Assembly: GCA_900708905.1 (NCBI GenBank)
Contig: CAADRB010000018.1
Location: forward strand, 2,398,201 to 2,462,200
DNA: 64,000 bases
From: Hymenolepis diminuta
Taxonomy: Eukaryota; Platyhelminthes; Cestoda; Cyclophyllidea; Hymenolepididae
Direction of reading: 5' to 3'
The translations under genes were made by a program, and so were the position numbers. Each line of letters begins with the position of its first letter. Positions within the stretch are counted from its first letter, which is position 1. A model generated the notes under the pieces. That model had not been told where the DNA came from. It worked only from the letters and a program-made list of their open reading frames with translations, and searched no databases. Positions 50,365 to 63,100 of this stretch are shown here, piece by piece.

Positions 50365-50611
50365 AAGGTTGAGCCCATCGATCCAGTCTGGGCCCATCAG
50401 GTTAATATTTGGATTTTTAACGTGGCAGCCCTTGAAGATAGTCTTCTCCAAGAATGCAGTCTCGCATCGCATCGATACGTAGAGTTGCACAGTATTAGAT
50501 ATTGGAGCCGGTGTTGACCATAGTCCTGCCTCGTCTGAGTTAATGCTCTCTGTCGTTAGAAGATGCTCGGTAGAAGCCTTCTTTGTGATCGTTGTCGTTG
50601 TAATTCTGGCA
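50365..50611 (-). pseudogene. Zinc-knuckle and protease remnant
   Basis: Minus-strand CQNYNDNDHKEGFY (50611-50570) has the spacing C-x2-C-x4-H-x4-C of a CCHC gag zinc knuckle, but the second and fourth ligands are Tyr, each one base from Cys. After a frame change the next segment contains KTIFKGCHVKNPNINLMGPD and WIDGLNL, the pattern that closes the aspartic-protease domain of Ty3/gypsy pol as I recall it. A stop follows shortly after. Non-functional. Confidence 0.5.
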
Positions 50612-50956
50612 GCGACGCCATTGATGGGGCAGTCTTGATTATGACGACGTTAACCACGAAATCGGCATCTTGAGATTGACTGCTTCTGATGTTCGTCGGA
50701 TAATTGTCGGAAGGGGAGAGGCCCCCTTGGTCAATTGATGTAGGTCATTTTTAGGTCCTTTCAGGTTAAACATTGCGGTTAAAGGGCCTGCATCTGATTT
50801 GAATCGACGACGAGACTCCTTGACGTCGGATTCTCGTCCAAGAGGGATAGCAGTCTGAGTCGAATCTCAGCATGGCAAGGTGATCGAAGACCAAGAATGA
50901 AAACATGACATCTGAGTTGGTTTTTTTCGAGAGAGAACTAAATTGGAAACTGGTAC

Positions 50957-51340
50957 TTAGTCGGTTAACGATACCCACATAATGATAAAGTTGAAGAGAG
51001 GACTGTTCTCACTGACGGCCGAATCCAACTTCCTAATCATCGTTTTGTAAGTTAAATCAGCAGGATCCCTTGGTTGAAAGTTGGACGAAAGTAGGACAAA
51101 TTTGACCACTTCTGTTAAATTCACTAAGCTGCATGGTAATTCGAGTGGCGAGGGGAGATCTGCCATGCCGTTCTCATAGATATCACGGTATTGAGTATAC
51201 CAAGTTTCAAAAGTTTCAGCAATAAGAGGGTTAAGATTAAGTATACCTACATTTTTCTCATAGTATTTGGGATCCTTTGTAGACGTTGAGACATTCATCT
51301 GGAAGACATTTCTCATGATTGAAGAGATTCGGGCTTCCAT
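50957..51340 (-). pseudogene. Retrotransposon gag fragment
   Basis: The true first ATG is at 51340-51338 (MEARISSIMRNV); ten open codons before it belong to the primer-binding site and leader, reached only by counting TTG as a start. The 127-residue frame contains AETFETWYTQYRDIYENG, a pattern typical of the capsid-like region of invertebrate Ty3/gypsy gag. It stops at 50957-50959, and related sequence continues in another frame, so a frameshift or deletion has broken it. Confidence 0.65.
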
Positions 51341-51360
51341 ATCCGCGTAATTCGATAATT

Positions 51361-51370
51361 GCGTCGCCAA
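51361..51370 (-). other. Primer-binding site of the element
   Basis: TTGGCGACGC begins two bases after the end of the 5' LTR. TGG matches the complement of a tRNA CCA end and TGGCGAC is a familiar start of Ty3/gypsy primer sites. The tRNA is not identified. Confidence 0.5.
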
Positions 51371-51372
51371 CC

Positions 51373-51593
51373 TGTTGTAATCTGCTTTTCTCTGTAGGAT
51401 ACCGTAACCAACTCTTAGATTCCCTAAGACACTGCACTAGTTACAAATACGACCCGACAACACCATAATACAAAGCGGTCCAAAACACTATATCAAAATA
51501 GAACAGATTTGCGTATCATTAGGTCGATTTATGTTATGCGTCATTTAGAACCGTAATATAAGTATATTCGTTCGAATTTTCTTATATATCACA
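51373..51593 (-). repeat. 5' LTR of the deleted element, shortened
   Basis: Ends GATTACAACA next to the primer site. It aligns with the other two LTRs but lacks about 70 bp of the A+T-rich part near its start, jumping from GAATTTT to CTTATATATCACA. The target duplication right after 51593 supports that boundary. Confidence 0.65.
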
Positions 51594-51598
51594 TCAAC

Positions 51599-54500
51599 TT
51601 TTTTTGAATTCTCATGAAATCTATGTGTATGAAAATTTTCACTATTTTTACCTCACTTACTCAGCTACCAGCACTATCAGACAATTTCATCACTCGTTTT
51701 CTTTGTATTTTAATCTTTTAGTGAAGACTAATAACAAATTGAAGATATAAGGAAGAGAGGTTTAAAAAATAAAGTCTATTTTTTTATCTCAATGCTCATT
51801 CTATCTTGAAAAAAAATTTTTCATATTACCCAATTGCCTTTTTCTGTAATTTATATGGGTTCTAACAAGTTAAAAAATGCTAGTTTCAAAGCTATTAATC
51901 TTAGATTTTCATAGCTTAGGGTTCCACTGAAAAGGAGTTGGGAGACCTGCAACGGCCCATTTTTTAACGCGTGCCATTTCGGATGTTAACTTTCCCATGT
52001 CTTCAAACAGTTAAGAGCTGGGCCATAAAAAATATTTGTCCTAAAGTCTGCAAGAGATTTCCAAAGTTGGAAAACAGAAGTCAGGGCAGTTATCTTCCAC
52101 TTGTCCTGTAAACTGTTCTCCAACAGAATTGAACTCCTCAGACATCCTGAAGATACTAAGGATAAAGAAGCGCAAATGGCAACGTGATCTCAAAAAACGT
52201 CCTTACTTTTCAAAACTATCATCATCATATTTCAATTTCATTCCTATTTGATGACTGCAAATTTTATGTTCAAATCGTATTTGTAATACAAACATAATGT
52301 GTTTTTTTTCTAATCAAATGGAAATAATAATGATTTGTTATTTCATTCCTAAGGAAATTTAGACCATGACTCAATAGCTATTTTACTCAAATAAATAAGA
52401 AGCAACTTGCTCATCTTGTTGACCGAATTGACGAGATAAATGCAAAATTCAACAACTATTTTTTCCTGATTGGTAGTGCTTTCTAAGACCGCAGTTGAAT
52501 TTTTCCTTTAATTTGCGTAAAACCATTGCTCTCAGGCCTCTTTAATTACAGATATAAAAGTGAACGAATTCTACCATCTTTTCTTTTAAATAAATGCAAA
52601 TTTGTGTAGATAGCATACAAATTCAAGTAATATGCCCATAGGATTTAGAAATTCAGCTATCGGAAATGAATGGAAATATTTTCTGCGCGTATTTCTGCCA
52701 AAAAAATAAACAAGAAGGCAAATTTTACAAATCTTAGAAAATTTTTAACCAATTAATGTCATTGTATTGCAAATAAAGAGGTTAAAAATTAGATAACGTC
52801 ATACGCACTTACGTATTATAACCATACTTATATTATTTTCAATAAGAAACACATTCTACAGTTTTTGTGTTAAATTTGATCATATATTGGATTCCAGTCA
52901 CAATTTGGGTCTACAATTTCTTCTGTTCGCTGATGTATTTGTCCTCTTTATAAAATAATCTTAATCCCAAGTAAGATTACTCCTATAATCTGACTGATTT
53001 AGGCTAACACGATGCAATAAACTTTCCCAAATCCGATGAATGAGAGCTGAAGTTGATGATCTTAGAAGAAGATTAATATGAGAAGAAAGAGGAAGATAAT
53101 GGAAGGTGGGTCCTATTCTGCGCGCATAAAATTAAAATAGTGTGTAAAAATTAAGACAAACTATGCGCAGGGAGGCTATTTGTAACCCAATCTGTGGATG
53201 TCTAACCTGAGCAGATCTATGAATCAGGGTGCTCAGGTACCACAGACAGATTATCTGATTTTTGCCTCATTCCTTACTCTCCTCCATAGATATCACACAG
53301 CTTCGCTGAGATTAGCTTTAGGACATTTTTCTCAATAAAAAACTGACAAGATCCAGCCAGGATGTACAATTTGAGAATTATGCACACTTTGATATTTAAA
53401 TATTATTTTACAAAACTTAATGAGCGATTAAAAGTGCATTTTCAATCTCTCCTAACTTATTTGCCTTAAAGTCTTTCCACTAATTTTTACATTATTTGAT
53501 GTTTAACATTTCCCCAATTTTTCAAACTGCGGAACAAAGCAACTTTATATAAAGCATTTTTCCTTAACACTCAATTCGATTTACCTTCTTTTATATTCAA
53601 AAATGAAAGAAATGTAAAAGCGCTACTTTGCATTCAAATAAGGGCATTTAGGATCACATGTCAATTTATAGGAATGTAGGAATGAAACAACGAAGCTCCA
53701 TCTTTAACAGGGATATGATTCTCAAATTTATCACGAAATAATGAAAGATAAAATGATAAATGTGTGGCTCTAATATCAGGCATTCAGTATGCATCAAACA
53801 GTTTATTTTTACCAAATTAAAAACAAATTCTCGAATCTTATTCACATATTCACTTTAGAAAATAGAGCATGTGTTCGCGGTTCCATGAAATTTTCTTCTA
53901 ATTTCTGAGTGCGTCTTTGGATTTCATTCAAATGTACTCTATATGATGTGTTGAATTACGATCTCTAAAGTATACATAAATTGTACGATAGATAAGAAAT
54001 TAAAATGATACACAGAAATTTACAGTAATATAAATTATTAGGAGGCGTTAAACTCGAGCCTAGCTACACTCGGTTAACACAAGGTGATTTATTCACATTT
54101 AGAGAAAGGAGATAAAAAAATTATTTCAAAGATCAAGTTACTTATCAATCATAACAACTGGCTTCCTTATACACACCTATTGCTCTCCTCCAGATTATCC
54201 TGCAACTTTGGTATTTAGATGCTATTCCTTGAGTAAAACCTGTAAGATTTTATGTTATCAAAATCGAAAATAATACGAAGTAGTATATTTTATCATAAAG
54301 GAGGCGGGAGCGTAAATGAATCAATATTCAGCCTTTATATTGGTTTCTAAATCACCTACGATAAATGCGGAGTTCACGGGCGTTTACATTTGGCATTGGA
54401 ATGCCGAAATATTTTTTACTTCTATATTTGGCAAATTCAAATTTTTCAAGTTAAGCTACACTAATGATCGCATAAGAGTATGTCGGCACGTAGTCACGTG

Positions 54501-57500
54501 AACCTTAGCCACTTAAAATTAGTTGATGCCTCAAGTTCAATCCTTCAAAGAAATATGTGTGATCGGGTGGACCATTACGTTGCCTTGTCGTAAATAATTA
54601 ATACTGATTAGATATTTTCTTTCATTTGAAAAATTAAAATGAAAAGTGAATAAATTGATACTCAAGCTCACTGAAAATCTCAGATATGAAAGACATTTTT
54701 TAAGGGAAGCGGTAAATAAAACGGAGGTATATTTTTGATATCTTGACATATGTTTGATCCAAGTTATTAAATCCTGAATTATAATTACTTATATTGTTGA
54801 TCAAGACTTAAAAATTAAGACAAAATATATGCTAACTATTAAAAGACAACAGGTAACGTTATATTATCAAAATTATGCGAGGCATCAACAGCCATTTTCA
54901 TAAACATACGTTTTGAGCATGAAAGAATGAGTCGCCAAATGTTAATAAAAGTATATTACTGATCAAGAAAACAAATACGAGAATTGATATACTTTCGACA
55001 ACAATAATAGTCAACTTAGTTAGTTTGGAGAAAAAATTTCTTAATTAAGACTTACATCGACGGTAAACAAAGCAATTATCTTGCACAATGAATTATTCAT
55101 ACTTATTTCAGAATTTTTAATAACTTCTGTTTTCGTTACGTCGGTATCATTGACAGTTAACTTCGTGATATTCTACAATATTTTTTTCAAATAATATCAT
55201 TAATGTTGAGCTGAAGTGTTTAGATATCAATTTCATTTATAATATCGCACGCAATTTTTTTTTCCGCTCAAAAGTAGAACGGCAGTTTTAATTATGTTTG
55301 ACATAGTTATTAGTGATAATTTAACTAAAGGACTTCCATCCAGGAGAAGGATTATTTATTAAATTTCGTGCAAGTCTAGACAAAGCAATGGATGCCAGCA
55401 TGTAAGAATTAATTTAAACTGCGCGGCAAATAAAGAATGCATTTATCTCCTACGACCTCTAAGGCAATCATTTTCGAGACCTTGAAAAAATTGTGTCAAA
55501 CGCGAAGCAAAGAAAATGGATTTCAATTTGTTAGACGTGTAATTGTTGAAATAATTTAAGTAAATATTTGAATAATGAAATAAGTAAGTGGATTTAACGT
55601 TAATTTTAGCAATTGTCAAGCTTGAGGTTTATTTCAACTTTAAAATATTTTTTTAATCAGGAAGTGCATGGCATTTCCGTTAAAGAAAAAGGTGTTTTTC
55701 TATTGAGTTATTAAATTAAGTTGTAGAAGGATACAAATAATTTCTCCATAATGAAAGACCTTTTGGTAAAACTAATTAAAAATATACTAAAAATCGTTAG
55801 AATAAAAGAGGACCAAACAATTTCATTTTAATGTTTTTCTATTGAATTTGTTTTCGTCTCTCCTTCTGTTATTTTTTCATATTATCTCTTTGCCTTATTG
55901 AAACTATTTTCTAGTTAATTTTAAATATTCATTTGAAGTGTTCATATGAATTCTAATTATAATCATATTCGATTCACGGAAATTTGTATCATTTTTAAAG
56001 GGTTTCGAATTGAGCATCGCAAATTTTGAATAGGAGATGCAGCTAAACGGACACTTTTACGCGTAATTATTGAGTAAACATTTAACTTATCTAATTATTT
56101 AAAATTTAGCAATTGTTACTATTACACATTTCTTTTAATTATAAGAGAAAACTAAAATCTGTAAACAGAAAGTCCAATAAATGATAGGAGGGGAATCAAA
56201 ATGACAGATTGCAATGTCGGGGTATCAAAGAGTCTTTTGATATTTGATTTCTGGATTCGAGTTGAACGTTATTTAATAAAAGGGTATTTCAGATTTAAAA
56301 ATTAAATTCCACAATGTTAAAATACATACTGACTGATTTTTAATCAAGAAGGGTCATTTTCACTTCAGTTTATTTAACAAAATATTCAACAGGTTACGGA
56401 TCAACCATAATAAAGTTAAGGCGGACTTTATCTTAGGACAATAAAATTTTTTCAAAAAGGTCAAAAACTGAGCAAATATGAAAAATTTGCTTTGCATAGA
56501 GGCAATGTATCTCCTGAGTTCAAATTAGTTAACTTGGAAATATTTCTGCTTGCTCACGCATCGTGATTCTAGCAATCAGGGACCCTCTAAAAGGGCATTC
56601 GTTCCAACGAAATAAATCATAATTTGCTAAAAAAGTGATGCAATGAAGCTCACGCATTTAAATTTTCCAAAAATATAATAAATAGTCAGAAATTTTCATT
56701 AAACCTAAAATCCGACAATAATGTTGGAATGTGCGAGAAAGTTCACCGTTTTTCTGCTTTATTTTTACACGGCTTTTTGTGTAGAAAGTGGTGACAGGCA
56801 TTAGTTTTTATTTGATCCGCCGCGACTAACTTTCCTCTTATTCCCTTTAACAGGTGGTTACTTAAGAAATTATTACTTACATCATTAAGACCAAAGCATT
56901 ATTTTTACTTTCATAATAAATTACCAAGGAATATTTTAATTTTACAATAAATGTGGATTCTCATTCATCCTGTTCACTCTTTTCAAATTTATTTTAAATT
57001 TTTTCTTTATCATGTAAGATCTTTAGTTTTCCACTAATTTTTGGGGAAATTCCTGAGTGTTAATACTGAATTGATGGAACAAAAAAATAGTATGGTTACC
57101 ATAGGGCACATGTTTTGTCATACATAGGTGATTAATATACTGAAGTACACATCCAGAGGTGGACGTAATCAAACGCACTGGTTAATTCCGGTCAACAAAA
57201 TGGATTTCAAAATGCAAGATTTTTGTAATGGGACGACACTAGGATGTCAACCTCTACTAACTTAAGGTGTTGTCAACACTTTTAATCATAGGCTGGAAAG
57301 GTTAATTATATTAACAGATATTTTATTTGGGAAATTGATTTTGGTCTTTAACTTTGTCGAATACTTACTAGCTAGAGAATATGGGCCTATGTTATTAATC
57401 TAAAACGTCATTTTGCTTCCTACAATAAAAGTTCAGTGAAGGTGATTGTAAAATTTTTTAAATTTTTATGACAACATATGCAATATGCGTTTTAAAAACG

Positions 57501-57540
57501 TCAACAACTTTCTTAATCAGTTGCAAAGATATTCAAAAAT
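51599..57540. other. Gene-poor region
   Basis: Apart from the repeat copy at 52141 nothing is recognised. A small GC-richer, CA-rich block near 53100-53300 has no coding pattern. Open frames at 54316 and 54537 are within chance expectation. Confidence 0.4.
52141..52213 (+). repeat. Copy B of the diverged dispersed repeat
   Basis: GACATCCTGAAGATACTAAG and the following bases, to TTACTTTTCAA, align with 14576-14647. One frame is open here as DILKILRIKKRKWQRDLKKR and onward, basic and coding-like. Sequence upstream to about 51900 is also GC-richer and may belong to the same unit. Confidence 0.4.
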
Positions 57541-57564
57541 ATCAAAATAGTTGTTTGTCTACAG

Positions 57565-57763
57565 GGCCACAGTGATCCCAAAGCTCATTATAGGAAGCCT
57601 TCTTGGCAATTGTGAATTTTTGCTACTTCCACCTTTTTGTGGTATGCCAAGCCAAACAAGCATGTTGACTAATCCGCTCACTGGGTTTGGATCAAAGATA
57701 TCTCACTTAATCCCCGGCGTTATCACAGATAAGCGACTGGCATTGGAAAATTTTCCCTTTTAA
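57565..57763. other. GC-richer block open on both strands
   Basis: After a good acceptor TTGTTTGTCTACAG (ends 57564) the plus frame stays open 65 codons (VIPKLIIGSLLGNCEFLLLP ... GVITDKRLALENFPF) to TAA. The minus strand is open for 41 codons (GLVNMLVWLGIPQKGG ... LPRRLPIMSFGITVAL). Composition differs from the flanks. It may be a real exon or a transposon scrap; neither product is recognised. Confidence 0.25.
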
Positions 57764-58815
57764 ATAACTATACCTATATTTTTTACCTTATAATAGTTTG
57801 AAATGGGAGAACACAAATGGCTTCTATTTATATTATACTCGCATGACATTTTTGGTAACTTGGCTAACAACACTTCTTTAGCATTGGTTTTTGAGGAGTA
57901 TTTATGATTAAAACCTGAAGAAATAATTTTAGATTGATAAATTTGAAATATTTGGAAGCCAAAATTGCGTAATTTATCGTCAAAATACAAGAGCAAGTTC
58001 TCCATCAAATATAGAAATTGCATATCTAATAAAAGTTAACTCAGAATATTTTATTATGGTCTGTTTTTAGGACTGTGATTGCATGATCTGAATGGTCGTG
58101 ATAAAGACAATTGAAGGCACACGCGAAGTCAAGTAAAGATTATTACTTAACTTCTTCTTCGCCTCCTAAGACGAATGAAAATGCTAGAAAATGACGACCC
58201 TGGAATAGCACACAAATTGAAATTTCCATGCACCTTAAAACCAGGCAACTGTAGGCAATAGCTACCATTAATCCAGGGTAGGTCATGCGTATTTCGTACC
58301 ATTTTTTCACGCAAATGTTTGCACAATACTAATTAAATGAAAATGTTTAAATTTTGATGGATAATTTTTCAAATGCCTCTGTCATCTTAAAGATACTTTA
58401 AGTACGATTCATTAGTGGTTATCAATTTAAAAAGATAAAAAAAGAAAATCTTTAAACAATATATGAGATATATACATTTATTCTGCATTAACTATGACCC
58501 GAGTCTATCTGCAGTCTAGGTAATCAAAAACAGTGAGGTTCATTTTCCGATGGGCATAGCCTTCTATAGCAACAAGACGGGAAAAATTTCCTGATGAGAT
58601 TCAGAGAAAAAAAAAATTTACAATCCGATTTGATATCTTGATCCATCATCTAAGTTCTTTTGAGATTGAAATAGTAAGCTAAAATTTTCAGACCCAAGAT
58701 AATAGATTTATTAATAATTTTTTTCTTCTTTATTTTGATGTCAATATTAAAAAAATGATGACGTTAAAAAGTGTCATATTTTGTGAGCGTAATATTTAAA
58801 ATTCAAACAAATCAG

Positions 58816-58971
58816 AGCTCTTGTAGATGCGCAGTCATTGTACAGAATTTACATCAATTTGTAAAACAGTTAAAAACAGATATTAATCTCTTCAATGAAC
58901 GAGGCATCTTCAAAATAGTTTTGACTGATGTTGTGAAAACCCATTCACAACTGCACACGTTTAGCACCGCG
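58816..58971 (+). other. Candidate internal exon
   Basis: Bounded by AAATCAG before and GTAATA after, this 156-nt block is in phase 0 at both ends and encodes 52 residues, including CAVIVQNLHQFVKQLKTDIN and IFKIVLTDVVKTHSQLHTF. The pattern of hydrophobic positions suggests alpha helices. The frame continues seven more codons to a stop at 58990-58992, so a terminal exon is also possible. The acceptor lacks a strong pyrimidine tract. Not recognised. Confidence 0.3.
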
Positions 58972-58992
58972 GTAATATCAACGATCATTTAA

Positions 58993-59822
58993 TTGGAAGT
59001 AGCAGTTGATTTATTTACAAACTCTCTCTTCTGAAAAAATACAGCAGAGCGATTGGTCTTTATGATCACTACAGTTACGCCTGCTTATTCCTTAATCAAA
59101 TTCTGAATGTTCCTTTCGTATAAATTGCAAAGAGTTTCATGAATAATACGTCATTTGAATGATTTTCACTCATGTAAATGATTAGTCGGTTTGCTTTCTA
59201 CTGTTTATTTATCCAGTTTTAATTGAAGATGCCCTTCCAATAACTTTTTAAAAAGATTTCCCATGCAAAATTTTCAATACATAAGGGATCTGAATCATTC
59301 TAACCGAATTCACCTACCATGTACCCCTGTTATAAAAACTCCTCAGCGACATTTTCATTTAGTACTTCAGTTGTTTCATAATTAATAGCAATAGATTAAT
59401 TAAAAATTATTATATTACTATTTTTGAATGTTTATAAGAGTTCGTTTTAAATGCCAAATTAACTTTCTGCACTAATAATAGAATAGGCTGAGGGAAATTT
59501 TGATCATTCAACCGAATTAGAATCTGCCAAAAAAATAGGCAGGCATGTGCTCCAGCAATATTTCCTCATGAATTTTTATCTGTGTCTTCTCTTTGACGAA
59601 TAACAACCAACTAATAAAAAGTTTATTTTATAATCTAGTTATAAGAACTTTCTGCCGTTGAAGGGTTTGATTTTTATAGCCATTAAAGAGATTTACGATT
59701 CACAATGCAAAATAATATTACCTCTATATTAAAATAAGCATTTTTATTGTGCAATGAAAAAAGTGATTAAATAGATATTCTCTGACACTTTTCAATATGT
59801 ATGTAATGATACATCATTAATT
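58993..59822. other. A+T-rich stretch before the solo LTR
   Basis: Nothing recognised. Confidence 0.4.
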
Positions 59823-59827
59823 CAGGC

Positions 59828-60113
59828 TGTTACACATAAGAAAGCAATATATTTCCCAAAATAATTCTTATATGTAAGATTCTTTATTTTCCACCTTTTA
59901 ATTCGGGCTTCTTTCAATTCTCTTTTATTCGAATGAATTTATTTACATTACGGTTGTAAATGGCGCAGAATATAAATCGACCTATCGATACGAAAACGTG
60001 GTTTGAGTCGTTTTGTATTGTAGTGTTGTCGGGTCGCGTTTGTAACTAGTGCAGTGTCTTAGGGAATCTGAGAGTCGGTTAGGGTATCCTACGGAGAAGA
60101 GCAGATTACAACG
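59828..60113 (+). mobile_element. Solo LTR of the same Ty3/gypsy-type family
   Basis: Starts TGTTACACATAAG and ends GATTACAACG. It aligns end to end with the LTR at 49162-49449 in opposite orientation, including the blocks TCCCAAAATAATTCTT and TACATTACGGTTGTAAATGG. Five bases on each side read CAGGC (59823-59827) and GAGGC (60114-60118), a 5-bp target duplication with one mismatch. Solo LTRs form by recombination between the two LTRs of a full element. Confidence 0.8.
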
Positions 60114-60118
60114 GAGGC

Positions 60119-63100
60119 ATATCTCCATAAAGAATAGAAAAAATTCAACTGTAATAAAGTATAAGTTTAAAATTTCAGAAATGCATTCTTATAAGTAAAT
60201 TATGATATCTCATTATCGTATCCTAAAGCAATACAGAAAAATTTTGCAATTCCACTAAAACAAAAAAATCACATGAGTAAAGTAAAGCTGTAAATAAAGG
60301 AAAGAAGTCAAAAATAATTCCAAAAGAGTTTCCCAGTTTGACTTTATGATCTGGGTTGCGGAATATTCGCTTAAGGTGCAGTTCATTTCTTCATGTTCCA
60401 AAATTCAGATTTAAATTATTCTTCCCTTCCATCAATAAATAAATTCTTCTTCACGAGATTACTTACTTTTAATGGCTGGTATTGCCACTTTAATGTGTTT
60501 TGGGTTTCGATGGTTTTAGTGTAAAAATTGAAGTATTACGGCTCGAAAAATAGACACAAGGCGTACTAAAATATCATATTCCGTTGTTTATTTATATAAC
60601 CATTACATTCATGGATTTTGGGAATTTTGAAAGTGTTTTCAAGAATATTAGCAGTCACAGGGAGTTTTACTCTGTTTTTGACACCGGTACTTAACTCCAA
60701 TTAATTCTAATCTGTCTCTCATCTGACAAAATGTCTGGATATAAAATAACATTCATTTTGTTAGACGCATTATTTCTCTCCTAATATTAACAATGTCCAT
60801 TTAAAGTCTTGTCGTGAATGATATTTGCCTTATCTACTTCGGTATTATTTTATTAATTTAAAACTATCACACTGTGAAAATCAAAGTTAAAAATTACCTT
60901 TTTCCCAAAAATGTACATTTTTCCAGAATTTTACGGGCGAAATTGGTAATACTAAAATAGATACTAAAATAACTTGGTACTAAAGCAGATAAATGTAGAA
61001 ATGTAATGAACGGATAACATGGAAGCAAAATTAAAAATATGACACTTTAATTTAAATGAAAACATAAATTACATTAATAATGTTCATTTATTAATACTAT
61101 TACTATAATTTCAGAGAATTTTTAACAATTGTTTTCTTTATGCTATTTAAAAATTGTGGAAGATTGTCAATCAACAACTCGCCAATAATATTGACAGAAA
61201 TGCTTATATCATGTTCCGTTTATACATTAGATCTGACCATCAATCCATATTTTTTCAGTGTTCCATTGTCTTTAAATTTTGATAGCAAATTAGAATATCT
61301 GTGGTGATATACTTACTCATAAATGTTTCAAATTATCAGAAATAAACAATTTTCTTCTTGGGGAAACACCCAGCTAAGTGTTCAAAGTAAGTAGAGACAT
61401 TAGGAATAGCGGTCACGTAATCAGGAGAAGTATATCCTTCATCTGAGCTCAAGGAATATCAAATTAACTGTTTTTCAATTTGAACTTCGATAAGACTTGT
61501 CTTACAGTAATTTCACTTTTAAAGTGCAATATTTGTTTGGCACCTTTTCGTGTGATTATATGTGATTTGTCACCCTTTTTCGTATTTGATTTAACCTTAT
61601 TTAATTTCATAAAATAATGAATGAATAACACCTCCAAATTGGTGTTCTATTTTTGTTTCATAGGCCATACGTTAGAAAATAAACTTGTACTTTTCCGCAA
61701 AAGTGCTGAAAATATGTGTCTTCCATAGTTTTCCCTTAAAACGTCAAGCAAATCACCAGAATCAAAAACCCTGTTTGTGCATATGATTAATGAATAGCTA
61801 TCAATAATGAAAACGCCGCCTACGCTAGTCTATTTTCTCCTTAATGTGGAATACGTAAACTTTCCCTAGTTGGAAGCACTTGAAAGGAATAAAAATATTT
61901 ATTTCCATAATTTCTATACACAAAAAATAATTTCTGACCTAAAAACCTACTTAAGTTAATAGCAAATCTACTAAATGCAGTGTCTTATTGGAATGCAGTA
62001 TTAAAAACTGTTTAAAAAAATAATTTTTTAAAGAATATAAGCAGTCAAGAACACATATTATGAAACATTTTTACTTCAGTTATTCTTTGAAATTATTTTA
62101 TGAAAAGGATTTCTAGATGTAGATCACTGGACGGGTATCAAATTTATCATCTCCGACAAATACGACCTCCATTTTGACTCCAAAATTCACATTTGGCAGA
62201 ACAGTCAAATTCTTTTGAAGATTTTATTTGTAAAAATAAATATTGTTGTATACTTAATGCGTTATATATGTACTTATTAAATATAAATTTTTATATTTAA
62301 CTTTTGCATCTAATCTAAAATTAATACAGATTGGTTTCAGATATAAAATTCTAGAATGCACTAACATAATAATGTAAAATTATCTTAAACTCCCGATAGC
62401 AAAGCGTCAGGAGTACAATCCATTAACACAAATGAATTTGTACTATAAAATAGTTATATTAAAGATATTTGATTCTAACGACGATTTTACTATTTAATAA
62501 TTATTCATATTAGTTATTAAACAGCTTAATTTATGGATTTGTTAATGACAATCGTTAATAATCTCGTTATATCATAATGGCTAATGGAGCTTTGTTCAGT
62601 GAAAATTTTTAGTTTTCTCTTCTTGACTATATTAAAACGACAAGCTAATGTACCGTATGTAGGAACATTTTGTTCTCTCAGTCATTCGAAGAAAACGAGG
62701 TTCTTTTATATTAAATAAACTCGGTCAATAAACACTGAACACGGCGGAAAAGAATGAAACGATTCGTGACAAATGAATTTCGTAACGTGGTCTACTCATC
62801 CTGTAAATACTGTACAACCCAAATCTAAAGTTTAGTGATACTCTCTAACAACTTGCTGTTGCTATCAGCGTCTTTTTAATTCCCTCCTTCCTATCATTTA
62901 TTTGATTTTCTATTAACCGTTTCCAGTTGTTTTTCTTAGGTTATATGGTTAGCAATTTAAAACAATGAATAACCTTGTCAACAGTAGAAAGTGCTAATCT
63001 TATGATTTTGAAAAAAGTTTAATTATTTTTCAAATAAATTGAGATTTAATTTCGCAACTTTCTCCTCCTTTTTTCTCTCATTATGTTTGGAATTTATTAG

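Larger units (their letters stand above)
49162..51593 (-). mobile_element. Internally deleted Ty3/gypsy-type LTR retrotransposon
   Basis: Two related LTRs in direct orientation (49162-49449 and 51373-51593) bound a 1.9-kb interior that reads on the minus strand. Flanks show TCAGC (49157-49161) and TCAAC (51594-51598), a 5-bp target duplication with one mismatch. Directly inside the 5' LTR a primer-binding-like TTGGCGACGC lies at 51370-51361. The interior has, in order, a gag remnant, a decayed zinc knuckle, the end of a protease region (NLMGPDWIDGLNL at about 50362-50400) and a possible integrase scrap (GDKFTSERV near 50130-50150). Autonomous Ty3/gypsy elements are about 5 kb, and the reverse transcriptase/RNase H region is missing. 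G+C is higher than the host background. It cannot move by itself. Confidence 0.8.

Noticed and set aside
51341..51370. Extending gag upstream to 51370
   Set aside because: That start is TTG and the codons overlap the primer-binding site; the first ATG is at 51340.
58591..58612. CTGATGAG ... GAGAAA resembling a hammerhead ribozyme core
   Set aside because: The stretch between the two core parts cannot form a proper stem II, and no partner for stems I and III is visible. A second weak match near 13946 fails for the same reason.
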